Shown here: positions 1 through 8,379 of the stretch, one piece after another | Layout of the letters: each line of letters opens with the position of its first letter | Numbering within the stretch: the stretch's first letter is position 1 | Assembly (NCBI GenBank): GCA_000332255.1 | Contig: KB235926.1 | Coordinates: forward strand, 1,774,226-1,838,225 | DNA: 64,000 nucleotides | Reading direction: 5' to 3' | Source: a cyanobacterium PCC 7702 | GTDB lineage: Bacteria; Cyanobacteriota; Cyanobacteriia; Cyanobacteriales; Nostocaceae | Notes under the pieces: model-generated | What the model saw: the letters and a program-made list of their open reading frames with translations, nothing else | What the model was told of the DNA's origin: nothing | The model's database searches: none | Translations under genes and position numbers: made by a program

Positions 1-243
1 AGAAATGCGATCGCTATCAAAAACCGCTGCTTCGTCAGGACTCAGATTGGCTTGCATCAAGGGTTTGCTACTTAAAGATACTGCCAATAACGCTCCTGCG
101 GTTGCCGACACCATAGCAATACCACTCATACCCACCCAAAACCATACCCAACGTCGCGATTTGGTATTTTTAATACTTTTGTCTGCGGATTTGGAGGGTT
201 TAGCAGAGGGATTTCCTGGCGTCGAACTTCTGCGAATGGTCAC
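1..243 (-). CDS. LytR-CpsA-Psr (LCP) family protein, N-terminal part
   Basis: Reading leftward from a GTG at 243, the frame stays open to the window edge, giving 81 residues. A basic, Ser/Lys-rich cytoplasmic tail of about 35 residues (with RRSSTPGNP near the start) leads into one membrane segment (WVWFWVGMSGIAMVSATAGA), followed by the start of an extracytoplasmic part containing LSPDEAAVFDSDRIS. This layout and the sequence after the membrane segment resemble cyanobacterial LCP proteins, which transfer glycopolymers to the cell wall. The catalytic LCP domain lies outside the window, so the family call rests on the N-terminus only. A GAGGA motif lies about 6 nt before the GTG, which decides the start. 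Confidence 0.6.
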   Translation of the reverse strand, partial: MTIRRSSTPGNPSAKPSKSADKSIKNTKSRRWVWFWVGMSGIAMVSATAGALLAVSLSSKPLMQANLSPDEAAVFDSDRIS

Positions 244-527
244 TGGCTTCCTCACACTTAATTAACTTAACATCAATAATCCTTGCTAATTCTGCTTTCG
301 AGTCAGCAGATCATCAACACATAACAGCTAAGTCTATAATTATCGGGCTAACTTTGGCACTTACGTGTGATCTAAAACACTTATACTTGAATTTCTCCTA
401 ACTTTTAAGACAATCTCGAGACTTTTATATGAAGTATGGCAATATTAAGTAGGTTTTGACCAGGGTAACGCCAACATCCACAAAAAATTAAGTCTAAATA
501 CGTACAGATATCTATCTAAGGTTAGAT

Positions 528-971
528 TCAAGATAAGTACTTGCCAATTATTCGCTCGGCAAAGCGGTTCAAACCTGGTAGGCGTCTTGACTGACCCCGA
601 ACCGTCAGAAAGATTAACCACAGACTGACTAAAAAATAGCCAGAGGTTAAGAAACTATTTAGGATAAGCAAGCGCATAGTGGCAAAATCTAAACTTGCAG
701 CTCCAGTAGCTAACAACAGGTAACCCAACAGCCAGCAAATAGCTAAAGTAATTGACAGACGACAGGTGCTAAGTTGTTCCTGACTACCTTGGCGACGATA
801 AAGAGTCCACAGAGAAGGGAAAAAGCCGATAATAGGAATTAAGTACAAAATTAATTGTATGGAAGAAGAAGCTTTTGAGTGTTCTCGGTCATGCTTTTCG
901 AAAACATGGGAGTGCTTGCGTGGTGTTTTTTTGGAGATTCCACTGCAATCGGTTAGTTCAAAATCTTTCAT
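528..971 (-). CDS. Small conserved-looking integral membrane protein
   Basis: This 147-residue protein has a polar N-terminus of about 37 residues rich in Lys, His and Ser, then about four hydrophobic segments (near residues 38-55, 70-90, 95-115 and 110-125) and a basic C-terminus. No catalytic motif is visible and I do not recognise the family. It lies upstream of the LCP gene on the same strand with a 284-nt gap, so co-transcription is possible but not shown. Composition and codon use resemble the neighbours, which supports it being a real gene. Confidence 0.6.
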   Translation of the reverse strand: MKDFELTDCSGISKKTPRKHSHVFEKHDREHSKASSSIQLILYLIPIIGFFPSLWTLYRRQGSQEQLSTCRLSITLAICWLLGYLLLATGAASLDFATMRLLILNSFLTSGYFLVSLWLIFLTVRGQSRRLPGLNRFAERIIGKYLS

Positions 972-1074
972 GTTTTTAGTGCAATCCTAAATTAGAGGGA
1001 TGAATAAGACTCAAGTGGTTAGAGATAATAAGCTTTAAATAAAGATTTTATTCTTTGTATCCCGCAATCGGCAG

Positions 1075-2295
1075 ATGCAGACACGCAAGCTTTTTGACTG
1101 GTGGCAAACACTCACGCCTATAGCAAAAATAGGGGCGATCGCCCTGTTCGCTCCGTTGCTAGTACTTAATGGCTGGGCGATTTCAGTAATTTTTCATTAC
1201 TTCCACTCGCTGATTGTCATTTTAGTAGGAGCCTCCGTGCTAGCGTTTCTGCTCAACTATCCTGTAAGTTGGATGGAGCGTCAAGGAGCCAAGCGAGAAC
1301 AAGTTGCGATTTTAGTATTTTTACTGGCTTTATCGATTTTATTGGCTTTGGGTGTGACTTTATTTCCCCTAGCTCTAACCCAAGCTCAGCAACTAGTAGC
1401 TCGCCTACCAGAGCTAATTGACTCTGGACGCTATCAATTGATGATGTTGAATGAAAAAGCAGAAAATCTTGGCTTACCAATTAACCTTGATGCTTTAGCT
1501 GCCCAAATTAACGATAGAGTCAAGGGACAATTGCAGGCGATCGCCGGACAAGTATTAAATCTAGCGGTGGTTACCTTTACCAGCTTGTTAGATTTTCTGC
1601 TGACAATGGTTTTAACTTTCTATCTATTGCAGCATGGTGACGAATTGTGGCAAAGTTTAATAGACTGGCTTCCTGCTAAATTTCGCGAAGCGTTTTCGCA
1701 AACAGTACGCTTGAGCTTTCAAAATTTTTTCATTACGCAGCTGATTTTAGCCACTTGCATGGCCTCAGCCTTGATTCCAACCTTTTTGTGGTTAAAGGTA
1801 CCTTTTGGACTGTTATTTGGTTTGAGTATTGGTATTATGGCATTAGTTCCCTTTGGTGGTTCTGTAGGGATTGCCTTAACTACAACTTTAGTAGCACTGC
1901 AAGATTTTTGGATGGGAGTCAGGGTTTTAATAGCCGCCGTTATCGTCCAGCAAATCTTAGAAAACTTAATCGGACCGCGAATTTTAGGCAGTTTTATTGG
2001 TTTAAACCCGGTTTGGGTACTAATTTCAGTTTTGACAGGAGCACGAATTGGCGGACTTTTAGGTGTAATTGTGGCAGTACCTACTGCTGTTGTGATTAAA
2101 ACAGCTTTAAGTGCTTTACGCAGCTCTTCTGTGGTGTCTAATGAAGCAGGACAAAATATTGCTTCTGAACAATTAACAGACAAAGTTTCCGAATACCCGG
2201 AGGAATCTTATCGCAAAACGAGCGATACTGCTGGTGTTCGCTCTCTAGAAGTAAAGACGTCAGCTACGCCAGAAGCGTCTCCTCCCCCTGCTTAA
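1075..2295 (+). CDS. AI-2E family transporter (PerM/TqsA-like)
   Basis: This 406-residue membrane protein has the AI-2E exporter layout: paired N-terminal helices (residues about 15-85, with VGASVLAFLLNYPVSW), an amphipathic soluble stretch (about 105-165), then a C-terminal helix bundle with LVPFGGSVGIALTTTL and the typical GLNPVWVLISVLTGARIGG block near the end. Members export small molecules such as AI-2 or act as sodium/proton antiporters; the substrate here is unknown. The last 55 residues are a low-complexity hydrophilic tail whose DNA includes a palindromic stretch near 2253-2280, possibly a repeat captured by the reading frame. It converges with the serpin gene, leaving only 24 nt between stop codons. 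Confidence 0.85.
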   Translation: MQTRKLFDWWQTLTPIAKIGAIALFAPLLVLNGWAISVIFHYFHSLIVILVGASVLAFLLNYPVSWMERQGAKREQVAILVFLLALSILLALGVTLFPLALTQAQQLVARLPELIDSGRYQLMMLNEKAENLGLPINLDALAAQINDRVKGQLQAIAGQVLNLAVVTFTSLLDFLLTMVLTFYLLQHGDELWQSLIDWLPAKFREAFSQTVRLSFQNFFITQLILATCMASALIPTFLWLKVPFGLLFGLSIGIMALVPFGGSVGIALTTTLVALQDFWMGVRVLIAAVIVQQILENLIGPRILGSFIGLNPVWVLISVLTGARIGGLLGVIVAVPTAVVIKTALSALRSSSVVSNEAGQNIASEQLTDKVSEYPEESYRKTSDTAGVRSLEVKTSATPEASPPPA

Positions 2296-2319
2296 CCAAC
2301 TGTTAACTAACTATACAGT

Positions 2320-3642
2320 TCATGCCTGCGGATCTACAACTGAACCCATAAATAAAATACTTCCCGTTTGGCGATCGCCAATTGCACAGAAGAAGGGACG
2401 ATCAACAATCATTTGGAAAGGTTTGTGCAAAGGAACAGAACTTGATACAATCCCCACAATGGTGGTAGCAGTAGCTTCTGTTCCTTCTTCATTGACTTCT
2501 ACCTTAGTCTTGTGTTTTACCTGGCTAATAGCAAGATTTCTCCCCATCCCTGAAAAATTAGCTTGATTGCTAAAAGCTTCGCCCATACCCAAAGCTTGGA
2601 GAGCATTATTCAGCACAATTTCATAATCGATGCGAAAACGAGGCAAGCGAATAAAACCTTCTTGTTCGCTCAGTTGAGATATCCATTTTTGCCAATTTTC
2701 GGCATTTAAGTTTTGATAAAAAGAGTTGAGGGATTGATTTGACTTTGGCAAGAAAATATATAAGCTAATATCACCCTTTTTACCATAAGGTAAACTAACT
2801 GCTTGAAATTGCTCGTTTTCATAATATTTATATTTACCCTTTTGTGACATCATCGGGTATTTTTTCTGTTGACCGGATTTTAAGTAAAAAGGATATGGTG
2901 AGGTTTGTTTTTTATCAAATTCGTGAGTCCATTTACCTTGGAAATATATAGCGTTAATTAAAAATAGTACTTCTTCTGGTTTTAATTGTTCAACTATCTT
3001 ATTAATTTTGCCGCGAGTGTTTTCATAGACCCAACGATTAATAATTTCGGGTGCAGCTGGCTGTTGAAAATTTAGATTTTTTACTTGAGCTTGATAGAAT
3101 TCCCGAGCTGTTTCTACGAACTGAGGTTTGAAACTAAAGTTTTCATTTCCCCAAAGAGAGTTAGCAATAGCAAGTTGGACTTGGGGTTCGGACTTTTCTA
3201 GCAGTGCTTTTAAAAAGGCGTTAGAAGAGTTAATTTCTGACAACGTTAGCCCTTCTAACTCCAGTGCTCGGGCCATAGCTTGCTGCGTACTGCCGGCAGC
3301 GCCATTGTAGAGCATGTCTAAGGCGATCGCTATACTAGCAGGTGAAATAAAAACGTTCTTATCGCCCTCTTGTGCCAAGATTCTTGAAAAAAGTTTAAAA
3401 CCAAAGCGAGTGTTGGCAGTAGTTAGTTTAGTATTAGGCAAGATAGGTTTTGCAGGCAGGGAGGATGGCGATGGAAGCGGATGAGATTGGGCAAAAGCAT
3501 TACTGCCATCACCGAGCTGGGAACATCCAATCATGCTCACGAACACAACGCTTGCAGCTGCCATAACGTAACGTCTGCCCAAACGCGCTGCGTAACGTCT
3601 TTGTAGGAAATTTTCCCAAGCGTTATTCAATTTTTGCTTCAT
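2320..3642 (-). CDS. Serpin family protease inhibitor, predicted lipoprotein
   Basis: This 440-residue protein has a hydrophobic N-terminal segment ending in a lipobox-like SMIGC (Cys40), so it is probably exported and membrane-anchored. The mature part is a full serpin: NVFISPASIAIALDMLYNGA near the start, the breach/gate regions, and the C-terminal PFFCAIGDRQTGSILFMG signature. The reactive-centre hinge EEGTEATATT is made of small residues, as in inhibitory serpins that insert the loop after cleavage. Counting from the hinge puts P1 near the SSS of VSSSVP, but this is uncertain. It follows an S8 protease gene on the same strand (146-nt gap), which may be its target or partner. Confidence 0.9.
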   Translation of the reverse strand: MKQKLNNAWENFLQRRYAARLGRRYVMAAASVVFVSMIGCSQLGDGSNAFAQSHPLPSPSSLPAKPILPNTKLTTANTRFGFKLFSRILAQEGDKNVFISPASIAIALDMLYNGAAGSTQQAMARALELEGLTLSEINSSNAFLKALLEKSEPQVQLAIANSLWGNENFSFKPQFVETAREFYQAQVKNLNFQQPAAPEIINRWVYENTRGKINKIVEQLKPEEVLFLINAIYFQGKWTHEFDKKQTSPYPFYLKSGQQKKYPMMSQKGKYKYYENEQFQAVSLPYGKKGDISLYIFLPKSNQSLNSFYQNLNAENWQKWISQLSEQEGFIRLPRFRIDYEIVLNNALQALGMGEAFSNQANFSGMGRNLAISQVKHKTKVEVNEEGTEATATTIVGIVSSSVPLHKPFQMIVDRPFFCAIGDRQTGSILFMGSVVDPQA

Positions 3643-3788
3643 GTTACCACACCCAATGCCAAAATTTATTTTTGACTATGGCATTTTAGATGGCACGGTC
3701 ATTTAGTGGTTACAGTTTTGGCAACAGTATTCTCATGAATCAGGGAGTGCTGATTTTTCCCAGACTCCCAATTTTTGACGGTCAATTC

Positions 3789-5381
3789 CTACCTTTTCGG
3801 TACGGTCCACCATGCTAAAGCATAAGACTGGGTCGCGGTGTTGACTTGTTGGCGGAATTGAACGCGGATCTTGTACTGACCTTGTGCAGGTACAGGACAG
3901 AAAATATGCTCGACACTATCAACTTCGCTCACAGACTGACAAACAATAGCGTTATCTAAATTATTGTCATCAACTTTGAGAAGATATAAATCCAGATTGT
4001 TCAAACCGCGATCGCGAAATTCCTCTCCTGGGTCGTACAAATTATTTTGGTTTCGATCTTGCAATTCAACTAATCTGTCCCAAACTAAGGTAATAGCGAC
4101 AAAACTATTTGGCTGTAAAGGTTTTGTCAACAAGTACTCTACAGATGCTCCCCTGTTGACAGTATAATAGTCCCAGCCTATAGCTGGTACGGGCTGAGAT
4201 GCATTCCACTGACCGGCGCTAAATTGCTGGTAAGCACGAAATGCATTTAAATGACCTGCTCCCATTTGGGCGTCTAAAGGTATTTTTGGGTCTTTATACG
4301 CATCAGAAGATAGCCAATCTTGATTTTGTTTGTTAACTAATGTTCTGGTCATTCCCAAGCGCAAGCCATCGCCACGATCCTGAATTTTATCTGCACTGTT
4401 GAGCAAAACTGCTTTCATCACTTCATGCTGGCGAGAAGCAATACTCCAGTTTGGTTTTTTAGCTCGCAACTGTCTGTCGCCAAATTCTTGTAATAAAGCA
4501 ACTGTACCTGTAACGTGAGGTGCAGCAAAACTGGTACCGGTAACTTTATTTACTTTGCCATCGGGATTAAGGGAAGGAATATTACTTCCAGGAGCAACTA
4601 TAGCAACCGTACGGCGAGGACCTAAATTAATTTCTTTACCGGCTAGCCGTTGCCTTATCGCCTCGCTGGTGGCTACTAGGTTAGAAACATCCACTTTATT
4701 AAAAATTCCTCCCCGGCGAGAAGAAAAAGCCACGTTAACTCCGTTAAAATTATCGGTAGGAATCGGAATTCCTCCTTTTCCTTGGTTGCCTGCGATTGCG
4801 TACAAAACATTGTGAACGCGACTGGACCAGTCAATACATTGGGTCAGCAAGGCGTTGCCATCCAAAACCGCTTCCGGACGCGGATCGCGGTTCAAAGGCT
4901 CGCCAAAGCTAAAATTAATAGCACGAACGTCACCTCCATTTTGCAGGGCAATATGCTGTGCAGACAAACATTCCTCCGGCTGACCCAACTTATTAGAACC
5001 AACAGCTGAAGAATACAGTCGCGCTTGGGGAGCAATTCCGGGGAATCTCTTGTCTGTACTGACCATCACACCAGCAACATTATAGGCATGAGAATCAACA
5101 CCAGTATTTGATTTGGCAGGAATGTCGCGTAAAAAAACAGCCGCTATGTTTACAGAGCGATTTTTAGAGACGGCTTTATCTATACCAAACTTACCTGGAC
5201 GGCCAATTTCTACCTGACCGATGGCAATTTTGCGCCCTGTCAAATTATACGGAGTTTTGTGCAACCTCAAAGCATCAATGCCGTTAGTGCCAAGAGAAGT
5301 TTCTAAGGAAAAAGCAAACACCGGAACGCTCAAACAACAAGCACCCAGTCCCCAAACAATCCAAGTTAATTTTCTTTTCAT
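3789..5381 (-). CDS. Exported S8 (subtilisin-like) serine peptidase with Glu at the Asp site
   Basis: This 530-residue protein starts with a signal peptide (about residues 1-24, ending VFAFS). The subtilase fold follows: His98 in DSHAYNVAGV, oxyanion Asn199 in AGNQG, and nucleophile Ser284 in TGTSFAAPHVTG. At the position where subtilisins carry the catalytic Asp the sequence reads IAIGQVEIGRPG, giving Glu58 instead. From memory this E-type motif recurs in a cyanobacterial subgroup, but I could not check. The C-terminal 150 residues look like a beta-rich domain with Asp/Asn-rich stretches (DRNQNNLYDPGEE) that could bind calcium. The serpin gene lies directly downstream. It is divergent from rpe. 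Confidence 0.85.
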   Translation of the reverse strand: MKRKLTWIVWGLGACCLSVPVFAFSLETSLGTNGIDALRLHKTPYNLTGRKIAIGQVEIGRPGKFGIDKAVSKNRSVNIAAVFLRDIPAKSNTGVDSHAYNVAGVMVSTDKRFPGIAPQARLYSSAVGSNKLGQPEECLSAQHIALQNGGDVRAINFSFGEPLNRDPRPEAVLDGNALLTQCIDWSSRVHNVLYAIAGNQGKGGIPIPTDNFNGVNVAFSSRRGGIFNKVDVSNLVATSEAIRQRLAGKEINLGPRRTVAIVAPGSNIPSLNPDGKVNKVTGTSFAAPHVTGTVALLQEFGDRQLRAKKPNWSIASRQHEVMKAVLLNSADKIQDRGDGLRLGMTRTLVNKQNQDWLSSDAYKDPKIPLDAQMGAGHLNAFRAYQQFSAGQWNASQPVPAIGWDYYTVNRGASVEYLLTKPLQPNSFVAITLVWDRLVELQDRNQNNLYDPGEEFRDRGLNNLDLYLLKVDDNNLDNAIVCQSVSEVDSVEHIFCPVPAQGQYKIRVQFRQQVNTATQSYALAWWTVPKR

Positions 5382-5495
5382 AGTCCGGTTATTAATTAAT
5401 TGCTACTGCGATCGAAGGCAAAAGCAAAGATGTGAGAGGTTACTAAAGTTTTGTTACAATACTTGCAGAAAAGGACGCTTGAAAATCCACTAGCC

Positions 5496-6206
5496 ATGAC
5501 CGAAACCCTATCTAAAAAGCCGATTGTAATTGCTCCATCTATACTATCAGCGGATTTTAGTCGTCTGGGAGAAGAGGTACGCGCCGTCGACGAAGCAGGA
5601 GCAGATTGGATTCATGTTGATGTGATGGATGGTCGTTTTGTACCTAATATTACGATAGGTCCTCTGGTAGTGGAGGCCATTCGTCCAGTCACAAAAAAAC
5701 CACTGGATGTCCACCTGATGATTGTGGAACCAGAAAAGTATGTTGGCGACTTTGCCAAAGCAGGTGCAGATATTATCTCCGTTCATTGCGAGCATAATGC
5801 TTCGCCCCACTTGCACCGCACTCTCAGTCAAATAAAGGAACTTGGCAAGCAAGCTGGTGTTGTACTCAATCCCTCTACACCTCTTGATTTTATTGAATAC
5901 GTGCTGCATCTTTGCGATTTAGTACTGATTATGAGCGTTAACCCCGGTTTTGGCGGCCAAAGCTTTATTCCAGAAGTAGTACCAAAAATCCGCAAGTTAC
6001 GTCAAATGTGCGACGAACGCGGTTTAGATCCCTGGATTGAAGTTGATGGTGGACTAAAAGCCAATAACACCTGGCAAGTTTTGGAAGCAGGAGCCAACGC
6101 TATTGTAGCTGGTTCGGCAGTATTCAACGCTAAAAATTACGCGGAAGCAATTACAAGTATTCGTAACAGCAAGCGTCCGACACCAGAGCTAGTCGCAAAA
6201 GTGTAA
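5496..6206 (+). CDS. rpe: Ribulose-phosphate 3-epimerase
   Basis: The enzyme interconverts ribulose 5-phosphate and xylulose 5-phosphate in the Calvin cycle and the pentose phosphate pathway. The 236-residue protein shows the full TIM-barrel signature set: [32 protein letters not shown] (Asp metal ligand and acid/base), [35 protein letters not shown] and phosphate-binding AGSAVF. An upstream in-frame ATG at 5451 would add 15 unconserved residues; the ATG at 5496 ([15 protein letters not shown]) matches the usual length of the family and was chosen. Confidence 0.96.
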   Translation: MTETLSKKPIVIAPSILSADFSRLGEEVRAVDEAGADWIHVDVMDGRFVPNITIGPLVVEAIRPVTKKPLDVHLMIVEPEKYVGDFAKAGADIISVHCEHNASPHLHRTLSQIKELGKQAGVVLNPSTPLDFIEYVLHLCDLVLIMSVNPGFGGQSFIPEVVPKIRKLRQMCDERGLDPWIEVDGGLKANNTWQVLEAGANAIVAGSAVFNAKNYAEAITSIRNSKRPTPELVAKV

Positions 6207-6801
6207 ATCACAGTCGTTCACATCTGAAAGACTTAATTGAGGTATTCAGTTAATTGGTACCATTGGATAGAAAGGAATGAAAACTTTTTGTGCAAAGCTA
6301 CTGCTGAAAATCGCGGCGACTCATAAACAAGTGTCGAAACCCCGTAAGAAGTGATTTTGGCGTGATTCGCTTCTCTAATTATTAGCATGCTTTGTACTTA
6401 CTACCTACCTGAGGTTGCTGTAATTGACTGGAAAGCAGCAACCAATTTTTTTGGTGTCCATAGATGGTATATTCGTAAGTGATAATAGATTTGAAGCGCC
6501 ACAATATCATCAACATATCAGAACTTGGGTGCAAATTGTGGTATTTTTTAGCAAAATTTTGTCTGCGTCAAGGCGATCGCTACTACTTTACCAGTATCGT
6601 GCCAGGGCAGCGTATCTCACCATTTTTAAATTGTTGGCTGACAACAAATTAAAGACAAAAGGCGAAACAATGGTCGCTGCTAGTTATAACGAAGACATCA
6701 ACAGCCAGCGACGATAGCTAGCGCACAAATATGTATTACTAAAGAACAATAGCCGATCAGTAATAGTTATTCAGTATTCATAACTTTGCTATTTCCAAAG
6801 T
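6207..6801. other. Intergenic region, no supported gene
   Basis: This 595-nt spacer lies between rpe and the PD-(D/E)XK nuclease gene. An open frame at 6424-6717 (TTG start) has no recognisable domain and unusual composition and was not accepted. No tRNA fold or clear terminator was seen. Confidence 0.5.
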
Positions 6802-7641
6802 ATGCTATCCACTCAACCTCAATTATTGCGACTTTCCCAAGGACAACTTCATCTTTTAGAAATTTGTCCCCGTCAATTTCAACATGCCTATCTAGAACAA
6901 CTTCATTCTCCCACCGAACCAGAACGCCAAGAATATCGAGAATTGGGGAGTCGCTTTCACCTGCTAGTACAGCAGCAAGAAATGGGTTTACCAATAGATA
7001 GTTTTTTGCAAGCAGAACCGCAATTGCAAACTTGGATGAAAGCTTTTGCTGATGCTGCTCCAGAAATTTTAGCATCTGCTACTGATAGTTACATTTTCCG
7101 TGAAAGCGAACATTACCGAAGTTTACAAGTTCAAAATTATTTACTAACGGTAGTCTATGACTTATTAATTGCAGATAATCAAAAAGCCCAAATTTTCGAT
7201 TGGAAAACCTATCCCCAACCACCAAATCAACGTCAGCTAGAACAAAATTGGCAAACGCGTTTATACACGTACGTACTAGCGGAGACCAGCGATTACCTGC
7301 CAGAAGAAATTTCTATGACTTACTGGTTTATCCAGTCTCAACAGCGACCGCAAATTATCAAGCTTAACTATAGCACAGCCCAACACCATCAAACAGGTGA
7401 CAAACTGATGCAACTGTTGAGCAAGTTAACCGCATGGCTGGAAATTTACTACTGTGGAGAAGATTTTCCCCAACTACCGGAGGGTAGCAAAGCTTGTCAG
7501 TATTGTCAGTTTGCCAAGCGGTGTCAGCGAACTCATACCAACTTCGAAATGACCTCAGCGGTAAAGTCCTTCCAAAATGCGGTGGACAATAACCTATTGA
7601 ATCTCGCTAGCATTCAAGAAGTATCCCTTGAAAAGAAATAG
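6802..7641 (+). CDS. PD-(D/E)XK nuclease family protein with Fe-S type cysteines (Cas4/RecB-like)
   Basis: The 279-residue protein has a single-domain RecB/Cas4-type arrangement. Residues 1-30 hold LSQGQLHLLEICPRQFQ with Cys22. The catalytic core is Asp120 (VVYDLLIA), Asp133-Trp-Lys135 (IFDWKT) and the Gln-rich helix QTRLYTYVLAE at 151. Three more cysteines (Cys232, Cys235, Cys241 in ACQYCQFAKRC) lie near the C-terminus, the pattern that with the N-terminal Cys ligates a 4Fe-4S cluster in Cas4 and AddB nucleases. It is inferred to be a DNA exonuclease or processing factor. It stands 38 nt before a GNAT gene and near recJ; there is no CRISPR array or other cas gene here. Confidence 0.8.
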   Translation: MLSTQPQLLRLSQGQLHLLEICPRQFQHAYLEQLHSPTEPERQEYRELGSRFHLLVQQQEMGLPIDSFLQAEPQLQTWMKAFADAAPEILASATDSYIFRESEHYRSLQVQNYLLTVVYDLLIADNQKAQIFDWKTYPQPPNQRQLEQNWQTRLYTYVLAETSDYLPEEISMTYWFIQSQQRPQIIKLNYSTAQHHQTGDKLMQLLSKLTAWLEIYYCGEDFPQLPEGSKACQYCQFAKRCQRTHTNFEMTSAVKSFQNAVDNNLLNLASIQEVSLEKK

Positions 7642-7679
7642 CTTATGGCTAATTAACTACAAACCACCTATTTTATAGT

Positions 7680-8300
7680 ATGCTTTCACAAGAATTTGAT
7701 GCGGTTTATGTCCGCGAATTAGGAATTGACGACATAGCCCCCGTTTATCATTTGGGAGAAGAATTATTTACCAGCGATTTATATCCCTATTTATATCGTT
7801 GCTGGGATGAGTGGGAGGTGATCGGACTTTACAACACCGATCCAGAATACTGCTTGGTTGCCGAAATTGACGAACAACTGGCAGGATTTATTTTAGGAAC
7901 CATTATTACTAAAGCATCTTGGACTTACGGATACATTCTTTGGTTAGGAGTCAGTCCTAAATTTCAGCGACGCGGGGTCGGAGACAAACTGGTAGATACA
8001 GTTATTTCCCGCATGATTGAAGACGGAGCTAGATTCATGTTAGTAGATACGGATCCGGAGAATATACCGGCAGTTAAATTTTTTACTAGAAAAGGTTTTG
8101 GCAATATTCGCCAACATGTTTTCCTATCTATGAATCTCAGCAGGCACGAACATTATGGCAGACTAATTGATTACGAACGTCAAAAAGCTGAAAGAGCGGG
8201 TTACAGGCGTTCTCGTCCTATCCGTACCCGCAAACCAGAAGGAATTGCTGGCGAAGTCGCCCTCAATGCTTTAGTCAGTGAATCCCAGCTTGCTGATTAA
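7680..8300 (+). CDS. GNAT family N-acetyltransferase
   Basis: The 206-residue protein carries the GNAT fold. The acetyl-CoA binding motif A is WLGVSPKFQRRGVGDKLVD (residues 88-106, pyrophosphate loop RRGVGD), followed by motif B, DTDPENIPAVKFFTRKGFG. The substrate is not predictable; the layout resembles RimI-like protein or small-molecule acetyltransferases. A basic C-terminal tail (residues 165-190, several Arg) may bind nucleic acid or ribosomes, which is inference. It follows the PD-(D/E)XK gene closely and may be co-transcribed with it. Confidence 0.85.
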   Translation: MLSQEFDAVYVRELGIDDIAPVYHLGEELFTSDLYPYLYRCWDEWEVIGLYNTDPEYCLVAEIDEQLAGFILGTIITKASWTYGYILWLGVSPKFQRRGVGDKLVDTVISRMIEDGARFMLVDTDPENIPAVKFFTRKGFGNIRQHVFLSMNLSRHEHYGRLIDYERQKAERAGYRRSRPIRTRKPEGIAGEVALNALVSESQLAD

Positions 8301-8307
8301 CAAAACT

Positions 8308-8377
8308 AGTTACCAATAGCTAACAGTTAATAGTTGATAGTTTATTATCATTAACCATTAGCTGTTAGCTGTTAATT
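8308..8377. repeat. Short inverted and direct repeats upstream of recJ
   Basis: The 80-nt gap before recJ is packed with heptamer-like units of the type GCTAACAGTTAATAG and TTAGCTGTTAGCTGTTAA. The two halves are near-complementary and can fold into a hairpin. Such short tandem repeats are common between filamentous cyanobacterial genes. Confidence 0.5.
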
Positions 8378-8379
8378 AT

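Noticed and set aside
6424..6717. 97-residue frame MTGKQQPIFLVS
   Set aside because: TTG start without a clear ribosome-binding site, no domain, odd composition, and it lies in a spacer with other open frames of no merit.
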